Made by a program: the position numbers and the translations under genes
Shown: in pieces, positions 53,365 through 54,996 of the stretch
How the letters are laid out: every line of letters starts with the position of its first letter
Position numbering within the stretch: position 1 is the stretch's first letter
NCBI GenBank assembly: GCA_016936595.1
Contig: JAFGXO010000006.1
Coordinates: 1-54,996 of the forward strand
DNA from: Bacteroidales bacterium
GTDB taxonomy: Bacteria; Bacteroidota; Bacteroidia; Bacteroidales; JAFGUD01
Direction of reading: 5' to 3'
DNA: 54,996 nt
Notes under the pieces: model-generated
What the model was told of the DNA's origin: nothing
What the model saw: the letters and a program-made list of their open reading frames with translations, nothing else
Databases searched by the model: none

Positions 53365-53824
53365 ATTTTTTTTAATACTTTTCAGTATTGCTCTTTTTTC
53401 GGCTTGCTCCAATAATCACTACTACGAAGAAAACGCACCAATCCCCCAAGAGGCATGGAACGTTACGCAAGCTGTTGTTTTTTCGGCACAAATAAACGAC
53501 ATAAATAAATTCTACAATTTAAAAATTAATATAAGCCACAAAAATAATTATGAATATAATAATTTATGGCTATTTATTAAAACAACTTCGCCTTCGGGAA
53601 AAATGCAAATTGACACAATGAACTGTATATTAACAGATTACAATCATTATTGGATAGGAAAATGCAAAAAAGATAATTGCAAACTAACTGTAAATTTTGC
53701 AGATTCTGTTAAATTTATTGAACCGGGCTTATATGAATTTGAAATTATTCAAGGGCTTAGACAAGACATTATTCAAAACATAACCGAAATAGGTTTTATT
53801 ATAGACCAAATTACCGAAAAATAA
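53354..53824 (+). CDS. gldH: Gliding motility lipoprotein GldH
   Basis: The 156-residue protein has a lipoprotein signal with lipobox LFSAC (cysteine near residue 18). The mature part carries the family pattern: PIPQEAWNVTQAVVFSAQIN, then NLWLFIKTTSPSGKMQIDTM and a late YEFEIIQGLRQDIIQNITEI. GldH is needed for gliding and type IX secretion in Flavobacterium, though many non-gliding Bacteroidota keep it. ATG at 53354 is used; an in-frame opening at 53279 lies in ricT. It points to a type IX secretion capability. Confidence 0.88.
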   Translation: MRNKFFLILFSIALFSACSNNHYYEENAPIPQEAWNVTQAVVFSAQINDINKFYNLKINISHKNNYEYNNLWLFIKTTSPSGKMQIDTMNCILTDYNHYWIGKCKKDNCKLTVNFADSVKFIEPGLYEFEIIQGLRQDIIQNITEIGFIIDQITEK

Positions 53825-53835
53825 ACTTCTAAATC

Positions 53836-54552
53836 ATGTCAAAAGATAAGTTGAAAAAATTTGAAGAAGTGCAAACCTTCAAAAACGTTTTACAACCCTC
53901 CATGAAAGGATTAGTTAAACAAAACGACAATTTGAGAGGAAAATGGAATTCAGAAATTTTTAAAAATAACAATCCAATAGTTTTAGAAGTTGGGTGTGGA
54001 AAAGGAGAATATTCTGTTGGTTTAGCTGAAAAATATCCTAACAAAAACTTTATTGGGATAGATATAAAAGGAGCCAGAATTTGGAGAGGAGCAAAAACAG
54101 CTTTAGAAAAAAACTTAAAAAACGTTTTTTTTCTGCGTTCTAAAATTGATTTTTTAGATAAATTTTTTGCTGAAAACGAAGTAAGCGAAATTTGGATACC
54201 TCACCCCGACCCTCAACCCAAAAAACCTAACAAAAGACTAACTTCTAAATTTTTTCTAACTATTTATCAAGCAATTACAATTAACAACGCTTTAATACAT
54301 CTAAAAACTGATAGCGAAAAATTATATAAATACACTCTTGATTTACTCAAAGAAAACAATATAAAAACAATAAAAACATATAATAATATTCATTCTACCA
54401 ACTTGAATAACGAAATAACAAAAATTAAAACATACTACGAGAACATGTTTTTGCAAGAAGGCCAAAAAATAACATACTTAAGTTTTCGTTTAAATAAAAA
54501 TAAAACAATTGTTGCTCCTTCAAAAAAAGAAGTTGAAAATTACAAATATTAA
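53836..54552 (+). CDS. trmB: tRNA (guanine-N7-)-methyltransferase
   Basis: The 238-residue SAM-dependent enzyme methylates G46 of tRNA. It has SAM motif I VLEVGCGKGEYSVGLAEKYP, FIGIDIKGARIWRGAKTALE, and the TrmB signature EIWIPHPDPQPKKPNKRLTS (aspartate of the PDPxPK motif retained). It follows gldH by 11 bp. The next gene, porW, starts 219 bp further on with no clear terminator between. Confidence 0.95.
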   Translation: MSKDKLKKFEEVQTFKNVLQPSMKGLVKQNDNLRGKWNSEIFKNNNPIVLEVGCGKGEYSVGLAEKYPNKNFIGIDIKGARIWRGAKTALEKNLKNVFFLRSKIDFLDKFFAENEVSEIWIPHPDPQPKKPNKRLTSKFFLTIYQAITINNALIHLKTDSEKLYKYTLDLLKENNIKTIKTYNNIHSTNLNNEITKIKTYYENMFLQEGQKITYLSFRLNKNKTIVAPSKKEVENYKY

Positions 54553-54771
54553 ATTCTTAATTTTAAAACTGATTTAAAATATGTTTTAATTCTAAAAACA
54601 GATTTTAATTAAAATTCACAAACAAAAGTCTATAAATTTTTCTTGCATATTAACAACTGTAAATCAGGTTATTATAAAAAAAGAACAATTTAAAAAAAAA
54701 CATTAAATACGTGAAAAACAATTTAAAAAAAAATCAACAACAAAAGAAACAGTAATATAAAACTATTTACA

Positions 54772-54996
54772 ATGTTAAAAAAAACAACTATATCAGTATT
54801 TATTTTATTGATTTTTACATTTATTTCATGTACTACTCAAAAAAACACCCCAATTACACGAACTTTTCACAATGTAACTTCACACTATAATGTTTACTTT
54901 AATGGAGTCGAAAGTTTTGATGCCGGAAATTTTAAAATAGATAAAGATTACAAAGAAGATTACACACAACTTCTTCCTGTTTTTAAATATTCCTTA
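54772..54996 (+). CDS. porW: PorW/SprE-type type IX secretion lipoprotein (start only)
   Basis: Seventy-five codons are present before the right edge. A lipoprotein signal with lipobox FISC is followed by ITRTFHNVTSHYNVYFNGVE and YKEDYTQLLPVFKYS, which match the well-conserved N-terminus of PorW/SprE as I recall it. The family is a large TPR lipoprotein that links parts of the type IX secretion/gliding machine. The rest lies beyond the window. It follows gldH and trmB on the same strand. Confidence 0.82.
   Translation, partial: MLKKTTISVFILLIFTFISCTTQKNTPITRTFHNVTSHYNVYFNGVESFDAGNFKIDKDYKEDYTQLLPVFKYSL

Noticed and set aside
54553-54771. AT-rich gap before porW examined for a terminator or small RNA
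   Set aside because: Only weak imperfect repeats (CTG/CAG with short AT arms) are seen. No clear stem, tRNA or consensus promoter stands out.
1-54996. CRISPR arrays, insertion sequences, tRNA or rRNA genes
   Set aside because: No regularly spaced repeats, transposase genes, cloverleaf candidates or rRNA-like conserved stretches were found on either strand by reading.

Overview
The window is a chromosomal segment of an AT-rich member of the Bacteroidota, most likely class Bacteroidia. Several markers agree. The gliding/type IX secretion lipoproteins GldH and PorW/SprE are at the right end. The Bacteroidota-restricted families DUF6427-like, DUF4254 and IPExxxVDY are present. The ribosomal block runs rplM-rpsI-rpsB-tsf, and acpP-fabF-rnc are together. 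Start contexts mostly lack Shine-Dalgarno sequences, and the Bacteroidota -7 promoter element TAnnTTTG recurs upstream of about ten transcription units. An adenosylcobalamin-dependent (class II) ribonucleotide reductase is the only RNR seen here, so the cell may make deoxyribonucleotides without oxygen.

Region by region: 1-2.5 kb is accessory DNA. It holds a type I restriction-modification fragment (a single-TRD half HsdS followed by HsdM, which runs off the left edge) and a decayed DUF3987-type remnant. 2.5-8.3 kb holds envelope and housekeeping genes: an outer-membrane-type protein, a methyltransferase, a DEDDh exonuclease, a polytopic membrane protein, and a minus-strand GT4-idi-polysaccharide deacetylase operon. 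8.4-11.2 kb is a plus-strand run of accB-accC-bactofilin-atpZ-AtpI-like, without the ATP synthase genes that usually follow. 11.2-16.3 kb (minus) carries hflX, gmd and nrdJ. 16.5-19.2 kb is acpP-fabF-rnc-IPExxxVDY, convergent with a malic enzyme. 21.7-28.7 kb holds RNase R, a DUF4254/GT9 pair, a U32 peptidase-family protein, a diacylglycerol kinase and a secreted protein behind a long leader.

28.9-35.5 kb is a complete TetR-TolC-adaptor-RND efflux operon. 35.5-43 kb contains an orphan histidine kinase, queD, DNA polymerase I and three overlapping glycosyltransferases. 43-46.3 kb has a metallo-hydrolase, an uncharacterised possibly uracil-DNA-glycosylase-like protein, and uvrC. 46.4-49.2 kb is the ribosomal protein/EF-Ts operon. 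49.2-50.8 kb has a TIGR01777 epimerase and a MarR-type regulator. 51-55 kb is holB-ricT-gldH-trmB, then the start of porW/sprE.

No rRNA, tRNA, CRISPR array, insertion sequence or phage block was found. Most of the window is ordinary core genome. The features most worth a second look are non-coding: a two-tier hairpin plus overlapping short ORF ahead of rpsB, a 12-bp perfect stem covering the annotated start of rnc, and a ~180-nt leader upstream of a secreted protein. The half-S restriction module and the UDG-like gene behind uvrC are the best protein-level leads. I do not see convincing evidence for a wholly new multi-gene system.
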